From Acanthococcus lagerstroemiae (lineage: Eukaryota; Arthropoda; Insecta; Hemiptera; Eriococcidae), in NCBI GenBank assembly GCA_031841125.1, contig CM063110.1, forward strand, positions 28,887,626 to 28,951,625: 64,000 bases of DNA, written 5' to 3'. A program made the translations under genes and the position numbers. Shown in pieces: positions 24,048 to 34,725 of this stretch; the first letter of the stretch is position 1, and each line of letters starts with the position of its first letter. The notes below the pieces were generated by a model that saw nothing but the letters and a program-made list of their open reading frames with translations, was not told the origin of the DNA and ran no database searches.

Positions 24048-24170
24048 GGGTAACAGTCGGGTACTGGTGGCGATATCGGTCGCTCATGACTTGTTGGGGG
24101 TGCTAGTATCGTTATTAGTAAACAAGAAGTCATAAGTGGCCGATATTACTGCTAGTGTCCGATATTACCC
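24048..24170. mobile_element. Small palindromic MITE-like insert in RNase H region
   Basis: The left end GGGTAACAGTCGGGTACTGG and the right end (inverse of GGGTAATATCGGACACTAG) form imperfect inverted repeats about 33 bp long, each ending in GATATCGG or AATATCGG. It interrupts the RNase H part of Jockey copy 1. The target duplication was not resolved. Confidence 0.6.
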
Positions 24171-24757
24171 ATCCATACAAAATTTCCACAAAAAGAAACA
24201 ACATCGCATCTCCCAAAAGATAGTACAAATGCGATTGTCCTCAAATAAAGAATTTACTCTATGTTGGATTCCCTCCCGCTTTAACATTCCTTAAAACATT
24301 CCTCAAAACGACATAGCCAATGAAACCGCTGACCTTCCCTTGAACATTCCTCCAATCTCTAACATTCCAATCCCGATACCAGACGTCAAAAAAATCAGTA
24401 AATCATTCGTGCATAAATCCTTCTTACGACACTGGGATCAAGTGCCGCCAACTAAAAAACTAAAACCCATAAAAACCACAGTTCACTTCTGTAAAATATC
24501 CTGTCAAGAGTTCAGAAATGACGAAGGAATACCTTCCAGATTAACCATAAGAACTGGACACTCCGCTCTCACTCATAGCTATAGCCTGAACAAACTGTTG
24601 AAAAACATTCTCAAAACCCAAATATTATTCAATGTGTAATACCCCTATCTCCATTAACCACGCAACTATCAAATGCCCAGAATTCCAATCCCAGTTCTGC
24701 AGGCACAAATTTGCGATGCATTTTCAGCCGGAAATCATCTGTTCTCAGTATTCTTCG

Positions 24758-24908
24758 CAGAAGCGCAAATAGGGCTCAGAACTGGAGAGGAAGCTTAAGC
24801 CCCCTTATTATGAAGCACGCCCCCATCATTTTCTTTGGTAATTTCTCAGTGTTGGGGGGGGGGCTATTTAGAAGTTTGTATGGGGGAAGCCCCCTATTTG
24901 CGCCTATG
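24758..24908. mobile_element. 151-bp hAT MITE
   Basis: The ends CAGAAGCGCAAATAGGG and, inverted, CATAGGCGCAAATAGGG are hAT-type terminal repeats. The 8-bp target copies are ATTCTTCG (24750-24757) and ATTCTCCG (24909-24916), with one mismatch. Excision with one copy rejoins the RT reading SVFF/DMEKAFDRVW. Confidence 0.88.
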
Positions 24909-25363
24909 ATTCTCCGATATGGAAAAGGCCTTCGATAGAGTATGGAGGTGTCACATTTGTTCTGTGCTTCATAAATACGGTTTATGCGGACATCTTCCCA
25001 TAGGCGGAGATAGGGAGGGGCACGGAGGCTTGAGCCCCCAAATTTTGAATTAGTCCCCCAAATTATTTTTCGTATGTCCAATCATCAATTACAAACGTTT
25101 CACTCAAAAAAATTCGTAATTACTCAATTTTCAAACTATGGACTATATCAATGTTTAACAGATTTTCTACTTTGCTCAGACTAAAACCTTTTGAAATTAC
25201 TCAAAAGTTGTAAAACATTATCAAACCATAATTTGAAGCTCTACAAAGGGAAATCCATGACAACTCTGATCTAAAATCTGTGACAGCCAGCGGAATTTTG
25301 ACTGCAATGACGAAACATGATTTTATTGCTCATCTTATTATATTAACAAAAATTCTATCGACT

Positions 25364-25508
25364 AAGTCGGGTCCAGTTAAGAAACATAATTTTTTCACGG
25401 CGCTGATAACGTGTTTTCGAACTCGTCTTTCCCTTCCAACTTCAAAATACCCATATTGATGTATATTGCGGGTAGCCAGTCATGTTTCTTAATTGGACCA
25501 GACTTCAT
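25364..25508. mobile_element. Palindromic MITE nested in the hAT transposase
   Basis: The left end AGTCGGGTCCAGTTAAGAAA and the inverse at the right (TTTCTTAATTGGACCAGACT) give inverted repeats about 23 bp long around a ~145-bp insert. It separates the LTKIL and NMLSLKF parts of the transposase. The exact target duplication is unclear. Confidence 0.65.
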
Positions 25509-26189
25509 AAACATGCTGAGTTTGAAATTCTAACAAGAGGATATGACGTTAGGAAAAGCAGCTGAATTTATAAGAAGTACTCTACATGTTCTGGAAGAAG
25601 ATCGAAATAATGAAACACATTTCAATGAAATTTAGAAAGAAATTGGAAATCTTTGTGAAATTGCTGGAATTTAAGTAATAGTTCCTTCGGCATCAGAAGT
25701 CACTGGTTCCTCTAGTACTGCTCCTAAACGAAAAAGACCCTCGAAAATCTCAATTCGAAAATCTCAAGTAAATTGGACGATTTTGTGGTAACTTCTGCAC
25801 TTGGACAGAAAGATGATATCATTGATGATAAAAAATCATGCAGAATTAAAGTATACTACCAAATTTATGATAACGTCATATCGGACAGTTCAAATCACGT
25901 TTTTTGGATGAAAGTTTAGTAATAGCGAGAGCGATCGATTCTTTCTTGGATTTTAATTATAATGATGCGCTTCCTTTCATAAACCATTACAAATCGTCAG
26001 CTAACATCGCAATCAATGAAGACCTATTGCAATCAGAATTGAAGATTTTAAAGAATGTATACTGAAACCTTACTCCTAACGAAAGAGTTGTTCCAGTTAA
26101 ATGAAAAATCGCACCAAACGCGTATATTCTTGCCAAAATATCTGCAACAATATCAAATTCGAGTGCTACTGCGGAACGGTCTTTTTCAG

Positions 26190-26282
26190 GTACATATTTC
26201 AAGTTAAAAATTATAAGAAAGCTTCTTTTTCAAAATTATACTTAACTTACCGGCCTATCAATTTTTTTTGCTATTTTTTTAG
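26190..26282 (+). other. Spliceosomal-type intron inside the hAT dimerisation domain
   Basis: GTACAT at 26190 and TTTTTTTAG ending 26282 bound 93 bp whose removal joins AERSFS to AMRRIKTW in frame. It has a pyrimidine-rich 3' end and stops in the continuous frame. Confidence 0.7.
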
Positions 26283-26817
26283 CTATGCGACGAATCAAAA
26301 CGTGGTTGAGAACATCAATGACTCAGGAGAGGTTTTCAGAATCATCGATTCTTCATATTGAAAAAGAGTTAATCGAAATTGACGTTGTGGTGGAAAAATT
26401 CTAGAAGGGTCGAAAATAGAAATTTTTATTAAATTTTTTTTTATTGGGGTCTGACGACTGGAGCTCAAGTCCCCCCAAAAGTTATGGTCCATCTTCGCCT
26501 ATGCGATCTTCCTCTGTTCTACAAACTTCTTCCTACAAAACCGTTCCATTAGGGTACGTGTGGCAGGACATCTTTTTCCTGCCCCCGGCCGCTCGTGAAT
26601 GGAGTCCCGCAAGGCTCAGTCTTCAGCGTAACCTTATTTTTCATTGCTATTAATGAGATCACTCTCCAGGTTCGTTTCCTTCTCACACAAATACTGTTTG
26701 CCGATGACTTCAGCATTCACCTCAAATCCAAAAATCCACAACGAACCCATAGACTACTCCAAGAAAACATAAAACTAATCAAAACATGGTCCTTTACACA
26801 CGGATTCCATATATGAG

Positions 26818-28550
26818 GGTAGAACTATGGAAGTAGTTCTCGATTAAATCTTGTTCAACCATTACGGGAGTTGTATGTCAGAAAATTCTTCAATATTTAT
26901 GGATTCAACTGAACTAATTAAGTCCAGTACAGTAGCCAGGAAATGGAATAAAAATTGATTCTTCAGTCTTCACTTAGTACTAACTTATTTTGGTGAAATA
27001 ATTTAAAAAAATGATAATAATTCGGAATATTTTCTGTCATGAATAATTACAATGTCTAATGTACGAGAAGAAAAAATTATCAGTTTGACTTTTTATGGGG
27101 TAGTAGCTAGTACCCTTAGGATCTAGAAAGGATTAAAGATGAATTCCAAGAATATACAGCATCTTCTAAAATGTTCTAAAGCTTATTACAGATCGTCCAG
27201 AGATTAAATTCAGTGAGACAGCCCTAAAAAATATATATATACATCAAGAAAATGGAAATTTTGGAAAGAAATAAACGATATATTTCTTTCCAAAAATTTC
27301 TTACTTTTCCAAGTAATATTTCCGGAAATATTTCCAAGGCACATCCCTAATTCTGTTAGCACACTAGAAAATTTTTTATATTTCACTACTCTGAAATATT
27401 TTTGCTATTTTGTGGATCATAGGGACGGGGGGGTCATGTCAAAAGTACAGGTACCTTTTATATATGTATATGATACTTTTCTCGACATTATGAAGTTGAA
27501 CGAATGAATTTGGATGGAGTCCTAAATTAGTTTTCGTAAATTTCAGTGCGTCTTAATCAAATCTTTGGTAGTTTTAATGACTTTCATCAATTCCTGAACC
27601 GGTTTTGCGGAAACAAAATTAATTGAAAGAGTCTAAGGAGTCCCTACTTATTCTCAAAATACCAGGGATGTTTCAAGAAATTCACGAAATTTCCAGAACA
27701 TTGAGAGCTTAGCTGCATAGGTTAACGTGTATTTAGGAAGGTGAAATTTTGGGTGGAATCCTTGGTCATAAAAAAAAAAAGAAAATGTTTGTGTTGGAGG
27801 AAGTTACGGAGGTGGCCCGAAAAACGAACTTATTTCTTGTTGGCTCGTCGTACTGAGGCTTAAACAAACTTTCCCCACCTTAATCGCTAAGCTTCATTTA
27901 TTGGATCGTAAAAAATAAATAATATCTATTGTTATTTCGAATTACTAGGCGTAGGTATTGCGGTCCAATGGACAAGTGTTCACTATTCTATTCGATTTTA
28001 TATCCCCACCATGAATCCCTTGATTTTAAAGTAACTATTCATCATGCAAAGGCACCAGAAACCATAAAACTATACAGCTCATAGTGGCAGTTTATAAGTA
28101 GTGTGTATCACGTTGCCTCTTGTTCGTTTTCATTAGCTACATAATTATACAAATGCCGGATATTCACTCTAAATACTTTGAATCTATATTTGGTCTTGCT
28201 GTGTAAATGAAAGACTAGTTATATAGTTCTGGAAGCTTGCACTAATTTTACTTGGAAAGTAGCTTGTTAGAACGTTAGTGAATTCGCATAGTCTACGGAC
28301 GTAATATTTGATTTTCTGTAAGTATTGCTTTTGAGTGTTTATATATGTATTTTAAAATGCAGGCTTTTGCCTGTGGGAAGTGGGGAGGGGGCTAAGGGGC
28401 TATAGCCCTCAGAATTTCTCATCGTACTCTGGTTATTTCTTGCTTACAACCGTACACTGTAACCCATCGAGAGTAATACAATGGTGAAACATTTTAGTCC
28501 CCACCCTCTCCCTCTCACAAAAAATGTTTTTGTACGCGCCTATACTATAT
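26818..28550. other. Noncoding stretch with a hairpin
   Basis: No gene was recognised. At 27254-27300 an inverted repeat pairs GGAAATTTTGGAAAGAAATA with TATTTCTTTCCAAAAATTTC around a loop of about 5-7 nt. Near 28356-28548 G-rich and C-rich tracts (GGGAGGGGGCT, then TACGCGCCTAT) look like worn hAT ends, but no matched pair was found. Confidence 0.4.
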
Positions 28551-29046
28551 ATTGCATGGGCTTAATGATTATATTGGTAAAAGTGATCAATTAATATGCT
28601 ATTGTCTTACCTTTCAGAGATTAAAAACGGGATCGTATAATTTCCACTTATACGTACTTTCTGAGAAAGGATATCCGACATTTAAGGATAACAGTACGAC
28701 AAGCAATAGACAGACTGAAGTATTCCAATCTGTGTTTATAAACTGTGCTTTTCTCAAGAATAATTAAAAGGACAAAACTTCAATTTACCAAAAGGGGAAA
28801 ATTTCATTTGCATGCAAAACGAGCGAATTTTTGTTAGAAAAAAATATTTTTACGAAAAAAGCAACCTATTAATACTTGAAGGCAATTTTTCTAGAGAGCC
28901 ATTGCACCCGTACTTTTGAAGCTGCCTTAGTGAGCTCAGATACTTTATATTTGAATCGCACTTTCGCATCAGATGTATACAAGAGGTGGTTCCGTGGGTT
29001 TGTTTTTTATAATTTGGAAATGATAGATTTTGTGGTTAGTTCCAAA

Positions 29047-29265
29047 CAGGGACGTACCGAAGAAGGGAGCCAAAATTGTGAAAGTCTCAATTGACTCAAC
29101 TCAAAATTCCCAATTACCGAAGCAAAAAAAACACCTTCAACTTGTTGGATTTTCCCAACTTCTTAATTAATTCCGAAGTATCAAAGCAAAGCAAAAGAAA
29201 CCTTTTGACTAGTTCGATTCTGCAGGGTGGGTAAGTTGCCTCCACTCCTTATCGGTACGTTCGTG
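29047..29265. mobile_element. 219-bp hAT MITE
   Basis: The ends are CAGGGACGTACCGAAGAAGG and, inverted, CACGAACGTACCGATAAGGA. The 8-bp flanks GTTCCAAA (29039-29046) and GTTCTAAA (29266-29273) match with one difference. No ORF. Confidence 0.8.
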
Positions 29266-29570
29266 GTTCTAAATAATTTGTTAAATTTATCCATATTGAC
29301 CATTTTCCCTCCATAAAACAAGTTGATAGCGTTGCACAAAAAGAGCCAGTCTCCATTTTCAAGCAACTAAGTGAAACATGGAAGAGTCTCGCCGTAATTT
29401 GCAGTTTTACTTAATTTAAACCAGTGGTGAATGCAGGAGACAATCCTGAAAGGGTGGAGGTAAATGATGTGCAAAAATTCAATAGTTCTTAATTCTCACC
29501 GTTTCCTTGTAAAAATGTTAACAATTTTTATACCCTCAAAATGATAACTGAGTGAGTAGATAAGTAGTAA

Positions 29571-29738
29571 CAGAAGCGGATAGGGCTTTTGTAGTGGCCT
29601 GGGAAAGAAAGGTGAAAACGGCTCGCATGCATAAATTTTTGTGTTAATTATTACTGAATGCCACTGGCTGACCGGCCCTTTTTACTCTTTTGGACGACGA
29701 CCTAATGGGTCTTGGTCCACCATTCCTATCCGCCCCTG
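29571..29738. mobile_element. 168-bp hAT MITE
   Basis: The ends are CAGAAGCGGATAGGG and, inverted, CAGGGGCGGATAGG, typical of hAT elements. The 8-bp flanks AGTAGTAA and ATAAGTAA match at 6 of 8 positions, so the duplication is eroded. No ORF. Confidence 0.65.
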
Positions 29739-29811
29739 ATAAGTAAGGAGTAGGGTACAACCAGTTTTGAATGAATTCTGTGCCGCAGCTTATAGCTTGT
29801 ATTTATTGATG

Positions 29812-30330
29812 CTAGAAATGAAAATAGGTACCTTTCAAATATTCCTTCAACTTCAGATTCTGGACTGGGTTACAGTATTTGAAGTTTTTACAAGTCGTTT
29901 CTCTCCCCCACACCAGATGGGCCGCAGTCCCTCCTACTTTTGCGTTGAAGTCCCTCATTATTATCTGATAGTATTCCTTCTCTTTTTGAATTGTTGCCTC
30001 CAGCTCGTCATAAAATTTATCTGCTTCTGCCTTCTCTGCTCCGGCTATAGGTGCATACACTTGCAAGATTAGCATTTTTGTCTTCTCATCTATTTTCAGT
30101 TTTAGTAGGCATATTCTTTCAGATATTATTTTAATTTCCACAACATTATTTTTGATATTGTTGTTAATATAAAAACCCACCTCCTGTAACCTTTTGTGGA
30201 ACCAAAGTAGTATCCTCCTTTCTGCTAGTCTTTTCCCATATTTTCTAACTTCCGACACATTATTTAAATAATTTTCATTATCACTTATCATTTTTTAAAC
30301 ATTTTCTCGGTGTTCTCAGTTATAAATACA
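29812..30330 (-). mobile_element. LINE fragment, AP-endonuclease domain
   Basis: A 159-codon open stretch on the - strand (30291-29812) contains YINNNIKNNVVEIKIISERI, LILQVYAPIAGAEKAEADKF and IIMRDFNAKVGG. These match the middle of a LINE AP-endonuclease: the VYAP strand and a GDFNAKVG motif, here RDFN. The N-terminal catalytic part and the whole RT are absent. The G to R change in the GDFN motif would be damaging. It may belong to the family of the LINE at 4640-5890 on the same strand, but this was not tested. Confidence 0.82.
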
Positions 30331-30926
30331 CTTTATTAAAAAAGTCAATTTAATTTATATGTGTGTATTGGGGGAGGGGGGAGATAAAACTCTTACGGCG
30401 CCGTACCACTCTAAATGCCCGGTAATAATTTTAGCGCCCATCCGCTCCTGTTTGCTGGACGCTGATAAAAAAATAAAACTGTCAAGCCCTCTACCGGACC
30501 AGATTTAGAGATTCAAAATTTTCACCATTAATTAGCAATTGACCAAGAAGTGGCAATTTATCTCACATTTTTTCGGAATCGGGTGATGGGGCTGCAACTC
30601 ATCAGTAAGCCTTCGTCGGATTGTAAAATAACCATTTTCCTTCATGTCATCATGTGGAAACTAGCTTCTATTAAAAATCGGAAGAAAGAAAGTCAAAATA
30701 TAAATCTGTAAGCAAAAGTTGTTGTACTTCCTGAACAATTTAGAATTTTAGACATATTGCGTTTTCAAAAAACAGGTCTCAGATTTACGATAACTTTTTT
30801 TCATTCAAACTATCAAGTATAGGTAGTACCTTTCTCTTTCAAGATTTTCCTGTTGACGTTTTTATACAGAGCCCCATAGTTTTTGATCTCTTAATCAGGT
30901 AGTAGTACATATTGGAGCACGTATAG

Positions 30927-31023
30927 AAACACCCAAGTACTGGCATTCGTCATTTTGAGTCGCTCGGTGCCCGATAATTCACCATGCGACTCAAAATGGC
31001 GGATGTCAGTACTCGGGTGTTTT
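30927..31023. repeat. Long hairpin, MITE-like
   Basis: Two arms of about 37 bp, AAACACCCAAGTACTGGCAT ... TTTTGAGTCGC and the inverse at 30986-31023, surround a loop of about 22 bp. Identity is high but imperfect. It could form a strong hairpin. No ORF. Confidence 0.7.
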
Positions 31024-31559
31024 CAGGTGTTCTTATAGTATCAGATTGATTATTGTTCCACTTTTAATGGACAAATAAAATTCTGAAAATTTAAGCTTGA
31101 CTGGATAAAATGAACCGGTCCATCTTTTTACGAGGGAGATGGAATTACAAAAAAAAAGTATTAAGTTCTCATTGGGGAAATGCAGATGTTGTTTATGCTG
31201 AGTTAATATAATTTTACGTACCGTCGTGTCCGTCATTACTCATTAGTTTTTGGGAAAGAAAACTGCAACTTGTAATAAAAGTTTCCCGATGCTCCCGAGC
31301 TCCCTACCGTTTGTGAACAATTCTTTACTTAAAAAGAGGGGAAAATTGGCAAACATCAGACATTTTGAAAAATATAGTTTTTCCTTCAATTTCTTTCCGT
31401 GGTGCGGAGGGATGGGATATTAATCTATGCTTTTTCGGGTGTAGCCTGCAAGAATTGATTTTCCTGGCAGCTTTCGTGATCCCACTCTGCCTTGGCTTGT
31501 TTTGAGCAAAACTTGTGAATGTTGAAATACTCGTGTTCAAGTTAGAGGCTCTCGATTTT

Positions 31560-34500
31560 TTCGCATATTTTTTCTAGGTGCTCGAACCCAGGTAATCTCG
31601 GTCAGCTAGGGTTTCGTAGACCATTCCCCTATTACCCCCAACTTTCGGCCCAATTTTCGGCCCAATTTTCGGCTCACTTTTCGACTCAAACCCACAAAAA
31701 TGTCCCACAAACTGCCAAACCTCAAAGCAAGACGTTCGAAAAAGAAATTCCCCTAAAAAAGTTCGAAAGTAACAAGAAATCTCTTAATAAAAAAATACAA
31801 AGAAAAACTGTGCTTCAAGCAACCCAAAAGCCAATCTCCCACCATCGCAAATGAGAAAGAAGTCAAACTCGGTGTACGTTGCTTCCTTAAACGTAAGAAC
31901 GCTAAAAAACAGACAGGGAAAATCTCGACGAACTAGAGCTAGCCTTCGAAAACTCCAGCATAGACATAATAGGCCTGGCTGAAGTCCAGAAGAGAGGGTG
32001 ACACAATCCTCAGAACCAAGGCAGAAAACATTTTCTGCTACAAAGGCGAAAAAGAAGGGCAAAGAGGAGTAGGCTTCTTAATCAAAAAGAATAAAAGTCA
32101 AAACCTAACAGAGTTCAAAGGGATCTCAGACAGAGTAGCACTGTTAAAACTAAACCTGGGCAACCAGAACTTAGTAATCATCTAGGTGTATGCGCCCACA
32201 GCAATGTCGGAAGAAAAAGAAACAGAATTATTTTATAAACCGGTTAGGGAAACCGTGAAGACGGAAAATTGCAATAGGAAAAACAAATTAATGATTATGG
32301 GCGATTTTAACAGCCAAATAGGCCCGTAGAAAAACAGCGAACACCACACCGTCGGTGCATACACATTCAGAAAAATAAATCATAGGGGGAGCAGGCTGGT
32401 CCACTTTTGCCAAGCAAACAACTTCAAAATTGTAAATACGTTTTTCAAAAATAGAACTGGGAAAAGATGGACATGGCGGGCTCCCAATTACGAGTTCAAA
32501 TCACAAATTGATTACTGTCTTGCCCCGCCAGTTACATTTAAAGACATCTTAAACTTCGACGTAATGAACAATTTTCAATTCCACTCTGATCATCGCCTTA
32601 TCTTCTGTGAAATTAATATGAACAAAATGAGATTTCTACAAAGAGAAATACTGTCCAAAGCCAAAATAAGTTCTGAAAACAGAATGGAATACCAAAAAGA
32701 GATAGAAAAAGCGATTGACGAGCTGGAAGGGAGTGGAGAACCCCCAGCTGGGACCAACTAAAAGAAATAAACGAGGCAATAAAAAACCTCCCACCTTCCG
32801 ACTCTAGCAAGCTTTCGCTAGCCCTCCCAAAAAACATCAGAAAGTTCTCAAACGAACGTAAAAATCACTGAAAAACAGAATCGAATTAAATCTAATCTGT
32901 GTAGGCTTATTAAAAAACGTCTGAGAGAATTCAACCAGGAGAAAGCGAGTAAAATAGTACATTTGATCATGGAAGACTCCAAAAGTACAAATGAAATTAA
33001 AAAAGAATGTTCCACGAGAAGCTACCTCATGAACTGTTTGAAAGACAAGGAGGGGGTCAAACAATACGAGAGAAAACAAATTAACAAAATCGTCACAGAA
33101 TTTTACATGGAATTATACTCCGACAGATCAGTCAGCCCAAAGGCACAAAAGTTTGTCAGTGAGGAAGTCAAAATGCCAAACTTCATGGAAAGCGAGGTGA
33201 GGAGAGCAGTACTGTCTCTGAAGGACGGCAAGGCAGCGGGGCTAGATGGGATCACCAACAAACAAATGAAGTACGGAGGCGAAAAAATGATAAAAATTCT
33301 AACCAAACTTTACAACGAAATTTGGGAAACAAACAAGATACCACCAGATTGGAAAATCTCAAAAATTAGTTTGCTTTTCAAAAAAGGCTGTCGTTACGAC
33401 ATTAGGAACTATAGGCCAATTAGCCTCATACCAATCCTGGCCAAGATCTTGTCCGCCTTGCTAGACTTCCGTCTGAGAGGCTTGCTGAAACTACAGCAAA
33501 CTTCCTGCCAAGCAGGATTTAGGAGGGGCTTCTCCACGACTGACCACCTCCATACAGTCAACTTAGCAACGGAATACCGAGTCACTGTCCACCTAGCCTT
33601 TATCGACTTTACCAAGGCCTTCGAAGTTTTAAAACAAAATTTTATGCTCGAGGCTCTGGCAAGCCATGGGTTCCACCCCTCTATGATTGGAATGATCCGA
33701 GAGATGTACACGGATTTGAAAGCTTAGATAATTACTGACGTAGAAGGAGAAGAATTTGACATCAGAAGGGGGGTGAGGCAGGGCGACCCAAACTCGCCAC
33801 TGCTGTTCAACTGTGCGTTGAACGAGATTTTCAAAAATTTAAATTGGGAGAACAAAGGAGTTAGCATCAATGGTGATCTTCTGAACAACTTAAGGTTCGC
33901 CGACGACCTACCAGTGGTGGCGGGATCCTGGAGCGACCTGCAAGAGATGCTGGAGGAACTCAACTTTCAGAGCAAAAAAGCAGGCATGAAAATAAACCTA
34001 TCAAAAACCAAAATTCTTACCAACTCAGGGCACCTGCAGGAAATCAAAATCGAAAATCAAAAAATTGAGATCGTAGAAAATATAATTTATTCAGGGCAGC
34101 TAGTATCATTCCAAAACCAAATGGAAAAAGAAATAAACAGAAGAATTACAATTGTATGAAGTAAATTCTGGAGCTTAAAATTTATTTTGAAAAACAACTA
34201 TTCCCTATTCAAAAGCCACCTATTTAACAGTTGTGTTCTTCCGGCACTCACCTACGGCTGCCAAACATGGGCGCTGTCCAAACAGCTAGAGAAGAAAGTT
34301 CAGTCTGCCCAAAATTCAATGGAAAGAGCTATGCTAGAAATGAAACTGAAAGACAGATGAGTCAAACTGAAAACAATAAAAGAAAAATTTCGGCAAAACA
34401 AAAATATAACACATGTTACAAGGAGATTGAAATGGGACTGGGCAGGCCATTTAGGTCGACTAAAAGACGATCGCTGGTCATATAAAATTACTTTTTGGCA

Positions 34501-34725
34501 CCTGAGAGGAGGGAAAAGACGGGGTAAACAGAAAAGGCTTGATGGTCAGACGACTTCTTCCACTTTATAAAAGTAATACACCTCTCCGGTAAAATCAGGA
34601 GAACCAGATTGTTTCATGGAACAACGGCTGACCGGGCCGAATGGAGGAGGTTGAGGGAGGCATTCGCCCAAAAACAGGGCTTTACGCAAGAAACGACGTC
34701 GAAAAAGTTCTACCTAAAATTGTAA
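31560..34725 (+). mobile_element. Near-complete EN+RT LINE, inactivated
   Basis: The endonuclease (31860-32620) shows VYVASLNVRT, IDIIGLAEVQ, VYAPTA, IMGDFNSQIG, WTWRAPN, IDYCLAP and HSDHRLI, so all expected catalytic motifs are visible. A lysine-rich linker follows. RT (32963-34160) shows LKDGKAAGLDGI, NYRPISLIPILAKI, AFIDFTKAFE, RRGVRQGDPNSPLLF and LRFADDLPVV. The thumb reads IIYSGQLVSF, and the tail CVLPALTYGCQTWAL, KWDWAGHLGRLKDDRW, then TTADRAEWRRLREAF. It ends TSKKFYLKL with TAA at 34723. Stops (for example at 32183, 32328 and 32759) and frameshifts inactivate it. A clade near RTE is suggested but not certain. Repeated TTTTCGGCCC near 31650 may be 5' UTR. Confidence 0.9.

Larger units (their letters stand above)
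22321..24720 (+). mobile_element. Jockey-type LINE (copy 1), RT C-part plus RNase H, broken
   Basis: Fragments in shifting frames give LLQQAVNQIL then SNGLKISQTKTTAILF (22390-22490), and IPVSSNVKYLGVIFDNSLS (23235-23295). These are followed by LKLYQTLIRPVIDYAALL and FTSQSHLDSLNTIQNSCLRL (23390-23520), then an RNase H-like stretch with a TDSSKSADKSGYS-like start (about 23890). LCWIPSRFNIP, NDIANETAD and a C-terminal zinc-finger-like remnant near 24670 complete it. It is interrupted by a pogo-like element and a small palindromic element. The 5' part is lost in the gap. Confidence 0.85.
25250..26400 (+). pseudogene. hAT transposase, ZMYM1-like, C-terminal part
   Basis: Recognisable pieces in order are MTKHDFIAHLIILTKIL (25310-25360); EDMTLGKAAEFIRSTLHVLE and a CEIAGI end (25533-25670); LDDFVVTSALGQKDD and IKVYYQIYD (25770-25870); SLVIARAIDSFLDF (25915-25955); then NERVVPVK, PNAYILAKISATIS and ATAERSFS (26075-26189). 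After a 93-nt intron-like gap follow AMRRIKTWLRTSMTQERFSE and LHIEKELIEIDVVVEKF (26283-26405). The last part is the hAT dimerisation domain, in which RSFS..RRIK.WLR...Q.R is the family signature. Stops (for example after VPVK) and frameshifts show it is dead. The N-terminal BED and catalytic core are not evident. Confidence 0.85.
24999..26503 (+). mobile_element. hAT transposon with decayed ZMYM1-like transposase
   Basis: The terminal repeats are CATAGGCGGAGATAGGG and, inverted, CATAGGCGAAGATGG. Flanking copies are CATCTTCC (24991-24998) and GATCTTCC (26505-26512), an 8-bp duplication with one mismatch and an extra C at 26504. Sub-terminal TTGAGCCCCCAAA and, inverted, TTGGGGGGACTTGAG extend the repeats. 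The interior encodes a broken hAT transposase. It sits in the RT of Jockey copy 2, 83 bp from the smaller hAT MITE. Confidence 0.88.
24705..26817 (+). mobile_element. Jockey-type LINE (copy 2), RT core split by two hAT elements
   Basis: The 5' part reads DAFSAGNHLFSVFF (to 24757), continued after an insertion by DMEKAFDRVW and HKYGLCGHLP (24917-24998). After the large hAT the frame resumes with LFYKLLPTKPF, VRVAGHLF, then RPLVNGVPQGSVFS and ILFADDFSIHL (26513-26750). Those are RT blocks A, B and C with the catalytic FADD intact. Near the end KTWSFTHGF marks the thumb start, and it is cut off at about 26817. Copy 1 contains an equivalent LLQQAV region, so this is a second copy and not the other half of copy 1. 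Confidence 0.85.
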
